A DNA stretch of 64,000 nucleotides from Valencia hispanica (Eukaryota > Chordata > Actinopteri > Cyprinodontiformes > Valenciidae). The stretch lies in the NCBI GenBank assembly GCA_963556495.2, contig OY747704.1, positions 41,686,001 to 41,750,000 on the forward strand, given 5' to 3'. Both the position numbers and the translations under genes were made by a program. Shown one piece after another: positions 48,111-60,965 of the stretch (the stretch's first letter is position 1; every line of letters starts with the position of its first letter). The notes below the pieces were generated by a model. The model was given only the letters and a program-made list of their open reading frames with translations. It made no database searches and was not told where the DNA came from.

Positions 48111-48514
48111 ACGATGGCTGGACAACCTGGCCAGGTAAAGCACGTGGGAACAGACAGCTGGAATGTCTACAAGAAAACCATAAGGTTCACGGGACACATG
48201 CTCTTTGTGTATTTTTCTATTGTTTATTTAAAGCTACTAAGCAGCATTTTCTGTCAAATCTACGAGGATCTCTTGTGATATACGGTAGTTGGTCTCAAAT
48301 ATAATAACGTCTGATGGTTTATTTTTCTACATTGTTGTAAATAGTATCCTCAAATATATATTAAAAATATACCCTCTTAACAAAAGTCACAAAACCTATA
48401 ATAGGGCCCTTTGAAATTCATTGAATTTTTCCCCCCCAAATGAAATTGTCCAATGTTTATTTTCGAGCATTCCATGTTTCCTCTTAAAAGAGCATCCATA
48501 CATAAAGTGTATAT

Positions 48515-48860
48515 TAGGAATCCACCGATGTGAGAACTTGGGCCAATATTGGGATCCGATAGTAATTTAGTTGCTATGGCCGATCCTATCTCCTTACCCT
48601 TTGTACACCCTGAAAAAACAACCACACCTGATATTGCCTCTATGCTTCCGTTAATCACCCCACAATCATGCACTGCATCACTATACATCACATAACCAAA
48701 CTCCTACCCATCCAGAAACACAAACAGCAATAAAATGGGAAAAAAATATATCTGTTATTAATATCAGCACATTTTTACTTATAAGAACGATGCCGATATG
48801 TTAAAAAATTACTGAGATGCGCAAATACATATGTTAAAGCCAATATATTGTGCATCTCTA
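48515..48860. mobile_element. hAT-like MITE
   Basis: Left end taggaatccaccgatgtgag and inverted right end tagagatgcacaatatattg are related, with internal gccgat/cgatatg motifs as in common fish elements. No target duplication could be confirmed. Confidence 0.45.
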
Positions 48861-49019
48861 AATTACTTGCATAACTGTATGAGCCTCCTATTGGATAAGT
48901 TCTGCATGGTCTATTATCTTTCAGCAGGGAACAAGTTTTTTAACCCCCATTAATTCAATGAGTAGCTTCTCATTTCTTAAACAACCATATTAAGTGTTAG
49001 TCTGTTTAAGAAGCATCAA

Positions 49020-49520
49020 ATCATTGGTGTGGATCAAGTTTAGAAAACAGTTTAAGAGATTGGAGAAACTACTAACATTGGGTTAAGAACTGTCCAAGAT
49101 ATTATTGAAAACTGGAAGGAAAGTGGGGAACCATCGTCTTTGAGCAAGAAAAACACCCTGAATGATTGTGTTATTTCCGCATTCCACATTCCCACATGCA
49201 CAATGTGAAGAGGACTCAAGGGATTCAAACTGAACAGCTCTGTAGCCATAAATGAAAGACTTATCAGTGAAGGTAACTGGGAAAAAAGGTTCAAATTAGG
49301 TTCAGTTTTCAAGGGAGTAACTCTGGAGCAATAGAAGAAGACCATGTGTTGTGATGAGTCCAGATTTATCTTGTTCCAAAGTGATGGGTGCATCAGGGTA
49401 AGACAAGACACAAATGTAGTGATGGACCCTTCATGCCTAGGGCCGTGTTTATAATCCTGTTAGGGCAGTGGTATGCCCCATGTATCTGGGGTTGCTGTAT
49501 TTAGTCAGGTATAGGTTCAA
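49020..49520 (+). mobile_element. Tc1-like transposase relic
   Basis: Translations in shifting frames give VQDIIENWKESGEPSSLSKK (DNA-binding region), SSVAINERLISEGNW and CDESRFILFQSDGCIRVRQD, where DES is the catalytic-aspartate block of Tc1 transposases. Stops and frameshifts are frequent. Ends are not identified. Confidence 0.52.
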
Positions 49521-49770
49521 CAACATTATGAGCCCAAAGACTGAAGTCACCTGACTACTTGAATACACACCTTTATAGATTTATATTTATTGACTGTATG
49601 CTGTGAGCTTGTGGAGTCAAATTCCTTTGTGCACAGAAACTTAATACAGCTGATTATGATTCTAATTGAAGCTAAATACTCTAGATATGAATCTAAAATT
49701 ACTAAAGAGAGCAGTGACGACTCATCTGCTCGGTTAAAAATGACCTCAAAACAACATTTAAAGCCCTGCA

Positions 49771-50411
49771 TGTCAGGTTTCCAGAATGTTTCCCGACCCC
49801 TAAGGAGAAATCAGACACCAGAGACTTTGGGAAAAAGTTCAAAGATTTATTTACAAATAATTAAATATGCAGGATGAACAAGGAGTGGGCAACTCTAGAC
49901 CTACAGGAAGGATAGGAGTACTATTTATTGGATGTTTGGAGTAGGAAGATAAATAATGTTGATTAAGATTTAGAAAGGATCTTTTTGCTTACCGTTTGCA
50001 GGGGTTGAGACGGCGTGGAGGAGCATGCAAGATCTGTGAATGTAAGTTTGAGAAGAGTTGGTTTTTTGTGTGTGTGTATATGTGTGGTTGAAGGTACAGG
50101 TTTGTTGGAGAGCGAGCAGGCGGATGGAGGTTTACGGCATGGGAGCAACGGAGGATGACCGTAGGAGCAAGGGAGATCTGACCAATGTCCAGGAAGAGGA
50201 AGACCTTAGCTTAGCCTCAGTAACAAAGAAGTGGGGAAACCCAAACTCCAGCCTGGGTAACGCAGAAGAGAGAGCTTGATCAGGGGAGTAACAGGAGAAC
50301 ATAAAAAAATCTCCAGCAAACAATGTGCCAATTAGCACCAGCTGTGCATCCACAGCAGAGGTCCTATGAGGAGGGAGACCACATTCTAACACTAAAACTC
50401 AGATCCTGACA
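49771..50411 (-). mobile_element. Solo-LTR-like element, 641 bp, 5-bp duplication ctgca
   Basis: Starts TGTCA and ends TGACA, with ctgca directly before (49766-49770) and after (50412-50416). On the - strand AATAAA (in gtaaataaatctttgaac, near 49855) lies close to the 3' end. Same ends and strand as the elements at 7946 and 30351, but the interiors differ. Confidence 0.6.
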
Positions 50412-50599
50412 CTGCAAGCTTACTTGCCTCAGTTAAGCTCAGTGTTCATTATTCAACAATAAGAAAGAGAAGAAAAATGGTATCTATAGGATAGACCAAG
50501 GCCCAAACCGTTCCTAACTAAGAATAACACAAAAAATTTACTTGTGTACTGTGTCATCTAGTCCTGAGGACCCCAAAGCTCTTCACACTACATTCAGTC

Positions 50600-50820
50600 A
50601 TTCATGGTGGTGAGCTATTGTAGCCACAGCTGCCCTGAGGCACACTGACTGAAGCAAGGCTGCTGTACACACTAGTACAACCGGGCCCTCTGACCCCTAC
50701 CAGCAGGCAAGTGTCTTGCCCAAGGACACAATCGAGATGATTGGAGCAGGGGTTTGAGCCAGCAACCCTCTGATTACAGGATGAGCTCCAACCTCCTGGG
50801 TCACGGGCACCTCGTTCCAA
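50600..50820 (-). mobile_element. tRNA-derived SINE relic
   Basis: The - strand has a tRNA-like head near 50815-50745: an A-box-like TGACCCAGGAGGTTGGAGC and a B-box-like GGCTCAAACCC at spacing normal for RNA polymerase III promoters. The body has tgtccttgggcaagacactt (about 50728-50709), a motif seen in many animal SINEs. A tail was not identified. Confidence 0.52.
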
Positions 50821-50944
50821 ATTGTCAAAAAACATTTAAATCATCAGAGAAAGTAAAATATTCTATAAGCTGATGAGACAAAAAGGGAACTTGTTGGAAG
50901 AGGTGCATCCTGTTACATATAGTGTAAAACTAACAGCATTTTAG

Positions 50945-51178
50945 AAAAAAAACCTATAGTGGTGGTGTGTTGATCTTTGGCTGCTTTGCTTTTCAGGACC
51001 TGGGTCACCTAAAACCATTGATGGCACCACTAATTCTGCTCTCTACCAGAAAATCTTGAAGGATGATGTTCACCCATCATTTTGTCACCTCAGCCTAAAG
51101 TGCACCTGAGACATGTACCAAGACAAGCATCCAAATCACAATAGTAAGTCTACATGGCCTTAAACAGGCTGTTTATGT
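50945..51178 (+). mobile_element. Tc1-like transposase C-terminal fragment
   Basis: Encodes GGVLIFGCFAFQDLGHL, then in another frame MYQDKHPNHNSKSTWP, the counterparts of SVMVWGCF and QQDNDPKHTSK in Tc1 transposases. It is a short fragment of a lineage different from the relic at 49020-49520. Confidence 0.45.
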
Positions 51179-51180
51179 AA

Positions 51181-51222
51181 CCCCCCCCCCCACCCCACCC
51201 CACCCCCCCTCCCCACCCCACC
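51181..51222. repeat. C-rich low-complexity tract
   Basis: Runs of four or more C separated by single A or T. The - strand therefore has several consecutive G-runs, compatible with a G-quadruplex. Confidence 0.85.
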
Positions 51223-51320
51223 ATGTGGTCAAAGTGAAAATAATTCTCCGACTAAGTGGGCTAAAGATTATTGTACTGTACAGTAATGTAAACAACCCAT
51301 TGCCAGAGAAAAAAAAATAT

Positions 51321-52338
51321 GGAACACCAAAATGCTCAAAATTAAATAAAAGCTTATGAAAGAAATATCTACATGAATAAACAATAGACAAATATATAAT
51401 TTGGCACTTAAATTGTGAAAAACTGAATTCATAATAAATTCTTAGCTCATTAGTATGAAATGTGTTTCATTTTCCTTAAAAAAAATATTTTTTATTATAA
51501 AACAACTAATAATAGATTTGTTTTTGATTATTTATTTTTTTCCAAAACGTCATTTTCACAAATTCAGCTTATATTTCATAATGGTGTTTCTCCCAGTGGC
51601 TTCTTTATTTCAAAAGGACACTTTTCAACTGAATGAGTTCATCTGCCAATCAGGGTCAGTTCGTGGGACCTGTATGCTCATTTGGTAGTGCTTAAAAATT
51701 GATCTTCACGGAGGAGGAGAATGGCTGAAGCTGTTTTATACGGTTACTGAATTTAATGCCAGTTGGATTTCTTGTATGGCTTTATCCAGATGCTCATTAT
51801 ATTGCCAGTAACCTGTAACCATAACTGAACGAAGTTCCAACATCTCCGACCCTTGACTTAGCATGTTGTTTCTAGCTTTACAGGCTGCTCACAGTGAGTG
51901 AGAAGGGCTATCCAGGATGATTGATGTTTAAGCTCCAGCCAATGGGTGTTCAGGTCCCACCCACTGAGTCTGATTGCCAGATGAACTCATTCAGTTGAAA
52001 AGTGACCTTTTGAAATAAATAAGCCACTGGGAAAAACACCATTATGAAATAAAAGCAGACTTTGTGAAAATGACGTTTTGGAATACCAAATGATGAAATT
52101 AAATAAAAATAGCTAGAAAATAATCTCTATTATTAGGTAAAAAAAACTACAATTAAACAATGTTTTATACTAATAAAATTTGTTTTAAAGGAAAATGAAA
52201 AAGGTTTTATACTAATGAGGTAAGAATTTTATATCCATTGAGTTTTTTTCACAATTGTCACATTATATATTTGTCTATTTATTCATGTAGATATGTATTT
52301 CAAAATGTTTTATTTCATTTTGAGTGTTTTGGTGTTCC
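51321..52338. mobile_element. Foldback element with about 350-390-bp inverted arms
   Basis: The left arm (51321-51672) and right arm (52338-51951) are clear inverted repeats: ggaacaccaaaa, tctacatgaataaa, acaaatatataat, aaattctta(g/c)ctcattagta, aaaacgtcattttcacaaa, ttcaactgaatgagttcatctg and gggacctg occur in order on both. The centre (51673-51950) is unique and non-coding. Weak similarity extends beyond 51321 on the left, so the true ends may be further out. Target duplication not determined. Confidence 0.68.
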
Positions 52339-55300
52339 ACACAAAAAGGCTAGACAACACAACCTGTTACTGGGTTTAGACAACAATAACTTTTTTATAC
52401 TGGGTCACATAGATTTGGATAGCAATTTTTTTCCCTTCCATGAATGAAATATTAATTTTAAAATACTTTTTGTATTTACTCAGGTTATCTTTACTCAGGT
52501 TATCTTTGCATGTAAACAACTGTTCAAATCGCTGCTTAGTCTCAGACTATGACCGTCCATATTTTGCACAAACGGAATATTTCCAGACAGCCAATCGTAT
52601 CTTTCTTGTAACTGGTGGAAAATTGAGAAGAAGTGGCAACGCTGCAGTACTTTGTGCTTCATACAGCTAAGGAAAACTCAGGTCACTCTGGCGCTATCTC
52701 TAGCATCTCATTTAAAATACTTCAAGTTTTCAACTGACATTTTAACACATTGGCATGCATCGATAGTAGTATCCCATACTTATTTAGCACAAAAAAAATC
52801 TCTCAGAAGAATAAAGATGGATGATACGGAAGCTCAGACAATAATTCAAAAACTGAAAACCAATGAGGAACCTTATCTTTGGGGATTTTGGGAATTTTGA
52901 GGATCTGAGACACAGCACATCATCAGAGTTTTTTAATGGGGCATTATAGATCTCCTGGCAACCATTTAATTACTAAACTGGCTTACTGTACCTTATTTAA
53001 ATAAAATAGGCCAGGTATCAGCAGCCTTTACAATTCAAGTGTCATTTTTCCTTTTGTTCCATTATTTGGTTCCCTAGCCAGTGACCATTGACTCAAAAGT
53101 GTATAGAAATGGCACCCAGAGTTGCATATTCAACTAGCAAGCAACTATCGGCACTGGTCTTTGCTTGACTGAGGTCAAGACTTCAGACTATGTTCATGTG
53201 CAAGTTCCTTTCACCACGAAAGTTTGTGCATCAGTCATCCTGTAGGCATTGTTGTCATATGATGTTGTTTATGATATGGTCTTGCTGAGAGGCTCGAATA
53301 ATCTGATGGAAAAACTGCATTTAAATCACTCTCAATTTGTTCAAGTCTTATTTGAGAAGGCTCCATGTCAGAGATCCATAGAAAATAACTGCAAGTGTGG
53401 AAAAGACGCATGTTGGTCTATAGAGAGATACTGGGCATGCTGCAAGTTCACCATCTGAAGAGCGCAAATTCTGAAGCTCCGGATCCAGACTGATAGTGGA
53501 ATTCTGGTGTTCAAGCTATCTTTTTGTGTCCCACCTGTGAGCTGAATTATTTACACTTCTTCACATATTCAAATGGAATGTAATTGAGATAAACAGTGGC
53601 AGGTGAACCATGCTTTGTGAGCAATTTGTTTTTTTCCTACCCTGTACTTAAATCCATAGGCCTACATATTTGTAGATATCTGCGGACTTGCAATTATTGT
53701 AAGCAAAAAATCTTATTGTTGTCAGTACAAAAGGGACCATAATGGATGAACTTTCATATACCAGTTTCAGAAGCACATGGATCTTTTGTGGGACATGTTC
53801 AGTCATCTTCCCGACTGTGGTGAGCAGGCTGATGTCACAACTGTTCTCACACTCTCAATAGTCAACTTCCTTCTGAAAGCCTTTTTGATCTCAATGGTAT
53901 TTAGTCTGAATACCATGCCGTTTCCATTTATTAGTTATGGACTTGCTTAAGCAGCTTTATGCTAGTATAATGCTTCGGAAACTATGTTGGAGTTCTTCTT
54001 GTGGTAAAGTAAGGGATCATAACTAACTTTATTTCAGTTTTACAACAAGGTAACAAAAACTTCCGAGTACAACAAGGTTTTAGTTCTCCTTCCTAAATAT
54101 ATGGAAAATTAAGTGAAATAGCCATTTCTGTTCCATTTATTAGCCTACTTCTATATCATTTTTTGTCAAAGGTATTTAGAGTCATTGTAGATGTGTTAAA
54201 CAACTACTGCTCGCAATGTAGACATGAAGTTTCTGTTTTTATTTAGTTATTTTGTTTATTCAATTGTTCCACGTCTAAGTCAGTTTAAAATCTCCAGCCG
54301 GGTTCAGATCTGACAGAGAACTGAAACAAAACTCATCCATTACATTGAAATTCTTAAACAATGAGAAGAAGAGAACATTTTATATTTTAGCTGGACATTT
54401 GTTGTATAGTAAAAAATGCAATTATTTGTCCACCTTTTTTGTGTCCATTTGGTAAATTTTCTAAATAGCTTAAAGTCACATTTCTGCTGCGATCTCCTCT
54501 TTTTAATGATAGTGATGATTATGGTAATGATGATAGTAATGATGAGGATTGTGATATATGAAAATGTCAGCGGCTCATTTCCTTGCACAAGAGCAAACTT
54601 AGGAAACAACCCTGGCTGTATTTTTGATTTAAGGAATAGCAACCTTTCTCTTTGATGTAGCTCCTGAACATATTTTGGAAATCCTCCGACCCCCCTTTAG
54701 AAATCCTCAGCTTTTCCTCAATGCCTTCAAGAATCTGCTATTTGCACCAAATGCCCACTTGGGGGAGCTATGATCCAATTGGTCTCTTCAGCCCATTTTA
54801 CAGAATCCTTCCTCATTTGCCATCAATTTATTTTCATTCAAACGAAGGGTGACCATGTGAAGAACATCAGATCAGTTGACAGCCTGTAAATGTGATTTAA
54901 ACATTTAAGCACCATTTACCCAGATTAAGTTCCAATTGAAGAACAAATGCTATTAGGGTGGAAATCTTATAGTATGAGATTAAACAATTCCCGTTCTCTG
55001 CTGGAATGCTGTTGCTCATTTTTAAACAAAAGCACCATGTTGTTTTGTTTTATGGCAGGCTATTACACCATTCCTTTAAATTTAACATGCTCCATTTTTG
55101 TTAATAGACTACCTTGGCACCCTGCTAATGTTCTTTATCATATAGTGTCCACGTATCATGTTTTTTTTTTTTTGATAGACTCTGGATGAATCAAACTGTG
55201 CCTTTATTACAATTCACCTGCAGTCCACAAACTAACTCACACAAACACACACACACATACAAACAGAGAGAAAATGAGCATCGGTTCCTTCCCTAATCTT

Positions 55301-55980
55301 GTATTAATGGACCCAATCACAGACTCTATGAATAATCAATGGCCAGTGGTCTGCGACCGCAGTGCTGAAACCTTGAGTGAAACTGAATTTTCCTAATAGG
55401 ACACACACACACACACATTCACACACACACACCTTGAGTCACTAATAAGCTCTGCGCTGTGGTTTGAATTTACGTCACATGGTTTGTTTGCTGCAAAATG
55501 TGAAAGATAAACATGCCATGCCAGGATATGGCAATGCGTGCATGCATCTACTGTATATAGAGCAGTGTGAAAAATAATTATAATTTTCTCCTCCCTTTCT
55601 TCCGCTGTTCTCCACAGATGACACTGTGTGGAAACAACCGCTTTGGTTAATAGCTGCTACATTAGTCTCTTAACCAGCTGGTCATGGCCATTTAGAAATG
55701 TTCATTAGGTTGCAGGCTGGATTGGATAGTTGTGCCTCTTTGCTCCCTTGTTGTTGACTGAAAACAGGCAGAAAGACAACAGTAGCAAGTGAGGCAAAAC
55801 AGAGGAAAAACCAGAATCGCAGCCTTGCAAATGTAAAAAAAAAATCCTTTTTGGACATAACACCACACACAAGCATGTGATTTTCTGGGACTGTATGTAA
55901 TAGACCAACAATAGTGCAATAGATACTTTGTTTTCCAAATGTTTTCCAAATAAAAATCTGAAATATGTGGCTTCTAAATG
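52339..55980. other. Intergenic, nothing recognised
   Basis: No exon, RNA gene or repeat family that I can support. A short ATG/TGA-rich patch lies at 54505-54555, and interrupted (AC)n at 55392-55432. Confidence 0.5.
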
Positions 55981-55999
55981 TATCCAGCCCCCCCAAGTC

Positions 56000-56540
56000 A
56001 ACAAAATGTTTTGATTGATTGTCTGTCAAAAGCTTAAGATCTGGAAGATTGGTTGGAGAGTGTCTATGAACATCAGTTGTCTCTCCATAGATGTTTAATT
56101 AGAGTTAGGTCTGGACTTTGACTGGGCCATTCTAATGCATGAATACGCTTTCATCTAAACCATTCCATTGCAGCTTTTTTTGTATGTTGAGTGTTACCAT
56201 GGATGTCTACGCTGTTTCTCTTAATAATGCTCTCCTTGGCTGGTCTGTCAATATATGTGTAATGTCTTGGTGGTGCCATACTCTTCAGTTGATGGAGTGA
56301 ATGATTCTCAGATGAGATTATCAAACTTTGACATTGTATTTTTTAACCTAACACTGTGGACAGTTTACCATACTAAGGTGACTTCTGAAGACAGTTGGCT
56401 AAACCGGCTTTTATTTGGTTAACTAAAGTAAAAGGGGGTTGAGTACATTTACATTTATATTTGGTTTTGGTGTGGAGAAAAAGAGGAAAAACCTCCAGGG
56501 GTGTGAAAACTTCTACAATTTACTGTTGGATGCGGTAACC
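56000..56540 (-). mobile_element. Tc1-like transposon relic, internally deleted
   Basis: ctggactttgactgggccattct (near 56112) is, on the - strand, the codons for EWPSQSPD, a conserved Tc1 transposase block. ctctccttggctggtctgtc (near 56229) corresponds to its N-terminal region, so the middle is missing. The 3' side (gaaaacttctacaa) resembles the terminal repeat of these elements. Confidence 0.52.
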
Positions 56541-56818
56541 AAATGTGAAAAGTCACAGATGCAATAATTGCCACATTGCCCTAGATAAGAACCTTGTGTG
56601 TAATTAGATCTCATTAAGGTCTATGAGTGTTATTTTAGAGCACTGAAAGGCTGGATGAGCAGCACTTGATATTATGGGTTATTAATGCTGCAACATCTGG
56701 TGTTGTTCTGGCTCTAGTCTGATGATGCTTGAACATGCTGGAAAAATCAGTATGCAACTCATTCTATAAAGGCAAGATGCAATCCAGCATTTTTATGTCA
56801 CTTTCTTGCCTGAAATAC

Positions 56819-56946
<128 letters not shown>

Positions 56947-57079
56947 TGTTGGTTTGTGCAACTGTATAACTCAATATGTGTTGTGTGTTTGCATGCAATA
57001 TTGTTTGCGCTGATGACCAGTCAGAACACATTACACACGCCGCTGAGGGAAGCAGCCCTCTGTCGGTGGAAAAGCAATT

Positions 57080-57440
57080 GATTCTCCATTTCCATATTAA
57101 TGAGCAGATTTGTTAAGAGCCTGCAGGAGAGGAAGAAAATAACTGGGTCTTCATAGGGCACGACATTTATAAATAAAGCTGATGCAGAGAAAAAATGGAA
57201 ATTAAACCTTTTAGTTTAATAAATTTGAGGCGTCCGCAGCAAAGCGAGCGATTTGCATTTCCATTTGTGACCAAATAATGAGAGTGCGGGGCCATGATGA
57301 GCCTGCTCGTGCTGCTTTTGGGTCTCAAGCAGTCAGACAATCACTCCAGCGTGCAGCCCGCCACCTCAATGTCATTAGCTGGGGCCGGTTGCCTCTGCTT
57401 CTCGGCTTTCTGAGATTATGTAGAGAACCAGAGATTCTGA
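57080..57440. promoter_or_regulatory. Candidate conserved non-coding element
   Basis: Non-repetitive and less AT-biased than its surroundings, with an octamer atttgcat (57251-57258), a nearby ccatttgtgaccaaataatga and ccatattaatgag. The look is that of a vertebrate enhancer, but one sequence cannot show conservation. Confidence 0.25.
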
Positions 57441-57669
57441 TTGTCACTTTGAAAGAGGAATGGGCTTGGGCTGAAGGCAAAATCCACCAACTCGGATGTG
57501 TCTCCATCTTTTTCTCTAGATATTCAACTTCTTCCATACATGCAGATGTCACTTTGATGTCATTTTGTTTTTGTGCTAAAACAATGTGTCAGAAACCTTG
57601 TCTCTCAAACACTTGATCTCGGATGCACACATATGAACACGCACACACACCCACACACACCCACACACA

Positions 57670-57851
<182 letters not shown>

Positions 57852-58194
57852 AAGCATCACTGATTGAATTTATTGGGGAATGGATGTTGACTAGACCACT
57901 CCAAGTGGGCTAGATTGTTGTTGTTCCCAGATTGACAGACAGACCCAGAGTGGCTGATTGAAAGTGCCTTTTAGCTTGCTCTCACTGTATATTTGATTTG
58001 GCAAAATGGAAGGGGAGTCCAGTCTTTTCCCAGGATGCAAACACAAGCCCTTGTGTTTGTGTGGGGAGCATTTTGTGTGTTTTCTGTGCATGGTGACTTG
58101 TGGTGGCTTTCGTAAATACTGCATAAAACGTACCCTTTCAGGTATTAATTGAATAATGTAGCACTCCTCTTGTCAGACATTTAGTGGGCCACTT

Positions 58195-58460
58195 TTGCTG
58201 TGGCCCGCGCCGCTCTTCTTGCCTGTGAATTGACTTGATTTATCCATGTTGTTCCAGCCAATGGATGCCATTTGTTCCAAATATTTGCCATAAACATGCA
58301 AAGAGCAGAGGCGTGCACTCATAAAATCATCTTCTAGACCGTTGTTTTACAACCAATAGAGGCCAATGGAGGGAGGGTGCTAAGCCTTTTTAAATCACTT
58401 GAGGCTCTGGCAGGGCCAACAGCATGTTAAACTTCTCTTTTAAGCAGTGATGTAGTGAAA
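58195..58460. promoter_or_regulatory. Candidate conserved non-coding element
   Basis: Balanced-composition sequence with ccaatggatgcc, catttgttccaaa and aaccaatagaggccaatgg motifs and no repeat features. Functional call is a guess from composition. Confidence 0.2.
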
Positions 58461-60714
58461 AGGAACAATTGATGCTATAAAAAAGAGGAGAAGGATAAGA
58501 GGAAGAATGGAGAGTGGAAAATGGCAAAAGGGTGTGGAGGAGGGAGTGCAGTCGTAAGAGAAATGTGCAGTGTGGTGCTAAATATGCCTAGTTATTTTCT
58601 ATGCCTTTAATGGGACACATCTCATTGGGTGGCTTATGTCTGCTTCCAAACTGTAAAAGATATTTAGCCTCGCACCTGCTGGAAATTCCCAGCAATAATG
58701 ATAACAGCAGAGTATGGAGTCCTTTTTGAATCTATCACCGAATTAATGCCCAGGGTTCCCGAACAGTGTAGAAAAGTATGGAATTTGACTTTTTAGTATT
58801 TGAGTATTTTCCATATCCGAAGAAGTCTGGAAAATATTTTTCCCCCAGACTTTTTTCTCTGTTTCATTGCCAAAAAGATCTCAAATCTCAAGGTAACTTT
58901 ATACTGTTTTTTTAAAAGATGCACAGTTATGTTGTCATTTTTGTCATCATGTATTTATAATTTTACTATTCAGATTTAAATGTATTCAGTTTATATATGT
59001 AGCGCCAATTCACAAGACTTATTGTTGCAAAGCACTCCACATAAACAAGTCAGTTTAATCCAACCATGCAGACAGATTCAAATTCACTTACATACATTAT
59101 ATCCAATTTGATTCTAGTTATCTGACAATGACTAGCTATGGGTTTTTGAGCTACTGATGTAGTGTACACAGATCACCTAGACTTGACCTCTTCAAACATT
59201 TACTGTAGCTGCTATCACCAAGGCCCTTCAAAAAGTTAGAACTGACTAATCACCCTCTCAGATTTGGCTATTTAAAATGTGTTTGTTTGCATTGTACTCC
59301 ATACTTTTAATTTGTGTGTGACATTCCTCTAAAGATTTTTGTTTTTTCTCCATACCTTGGATGTGCTCAACAGTGACTATTTAAGCAGGTCACCTAGTTT
59401 TGAAGCCAAAATTAGTGTGAGCCAAGCTTAAAGATAGGATTATGAGCACCTTGCAGCTACAGAAGTTGAGTTGGTTCCATGAATGGATGAAATTTTGGGT
59501 AAGTGTAGCCTAAGCATTTATCTTTTGGATCCATTTCCTTAAACCTCTGTGTGACAACTAAGATGTTGATAAAAGTTAGAACTTTATTTAACTTAGAATA
59601 TACTTTGACCATTGATTTCTTTTTCAACAAAAGTTCCCTCTAAGTTATAGTATTAGATTCTAGAATTAGTGTTGGCACCTTGTTTTTACCTTGTTTGGCT
59701 TTTTTGTTGCCTTTTACTTGAGTAAATGATTGGGACTGTAGTTTAATTAACTATACATTCTTGATTACACGAATTATTTGATCCCTGTGTTTTGTTTTTC
59801 TGTTTAATGATTAACTAAGGCGCAATGATTTTAGCTGATGCTCAGTAACTCCTAAATCTGAAAATCATACAGAATCTTTTTGCTTCTTTAAATGTACAAT
59901 GAAATTGTTTCTTCTGGAAGGTTAGGAATTCATCCTTCAGAAAGAATTTTTGATGGATTTTTAGGCTGATTATGTACTTACATTAAGGTTGTTTAACATA
60001 GCTATTAACATTACATCCACCCATCGGTCTATCCATCTGTCAAGCCACCTCCTACTATCTGCTGGCCCATTTGTTCATTCATCCTTCCTTACAGTCGGTG
60101 GTTTATGTTATAATCTATGCATAATCTCTGTAGAACTATCTGCCATGAACTCAATTGGAACTTGGAAAAAGAGATTACAAATCTGGACTTTTTAAAATTC
60201 GAGTTTTAAATTTGATTTGTATTTTTAAGAGAAAGTTGGATGAAAGTGATGGAAAATGATTAATGTATAATCTAACGTTTTTGCATTGGTAGAAACTGCA
60301 CTTATGTTTGGTCAATAGTGTGTTGTGTTTATGGATCAGACGCTGCAGTCTCTACAATCAGCTTTCAACTGCACTGAGATTCGATTTGCTGATGTAGCAC
60401 CTCTCCAGTTTTCAGCACGCTAATATTTACCAAACATATCGCCCATCTGTTTTTATTATCTAGGTGAATATGTTTGTCTTAGAATATCAATAATCATATA
60501 CAAAACCATAAGTCCTTTTTTTCTTCCACCTTTCTTTTGGCATGCACCCAGCAAATATTTCCATCCTGCCTTGCAGACAGGTCTGTCTACAGTTTGTTTG
60601 TTATTTTTAGTCTTAATTTAAGTCAAGCAAGGCCCACACATGTAATATATATATATATATATATATAAAACTGCACACATAAATTCAGCCACACTGCCCA
60701 GCTCGAGGCTTGAC

Positions 60715-60965
60715 TGAACGTGCGTTCTCCTATTACAGACAGTAATTACCGTCAGTCACCCTGTGTGTCCATAACAAGCCGGCATAATGCCCTAATCAGG
60801 CCTGGATTAATCTAACTCTCTCTCTAATCACGCTAAAAGTGATTTATATTGTTTTTCCTGTTCGGAACAAATGAAATCTGTTGGCTAAATTAATACTGGC
60901 TTTTCATCACTGGGAAGCTAAGAAGCTAGTAACCATCACATTCTTGTCATTAAGGCTGCATCTGT
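60715..60965. promoter_or_regulatory. Candidate conserved non-coding element rich in TAAT sites
   Basis: Contains cagtaattaccg (near 60738), cctaatcaggcctggattaa (60791-60810), tctaatcacgc and ggctaaattaatactggc, a dense set of homeodomain-type cores in non-repetitive DNA. Confidence 0.27.

Noticed and set aside
48000..48278. Plus-strand ORF (MPPPADGELPF...) beside the scamp1 promoter
   Set aside because: Short, no domain, runs into AT-rich unique sequence; may be a chance frame through promoter DNA.
50745..50815. tRNA-like segment as a functional tRNA gene
   Set aside because: A and B boxes are present but no cloverleaf with an anticodon arm is evident and it is followed by a SINE body.
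55682..56029. Three overlapping minus-strand ORFs of 85-115 codons
   Set aside because: Hydrophobic low-information frames without splice or domain support, next to a Tc1 relic.
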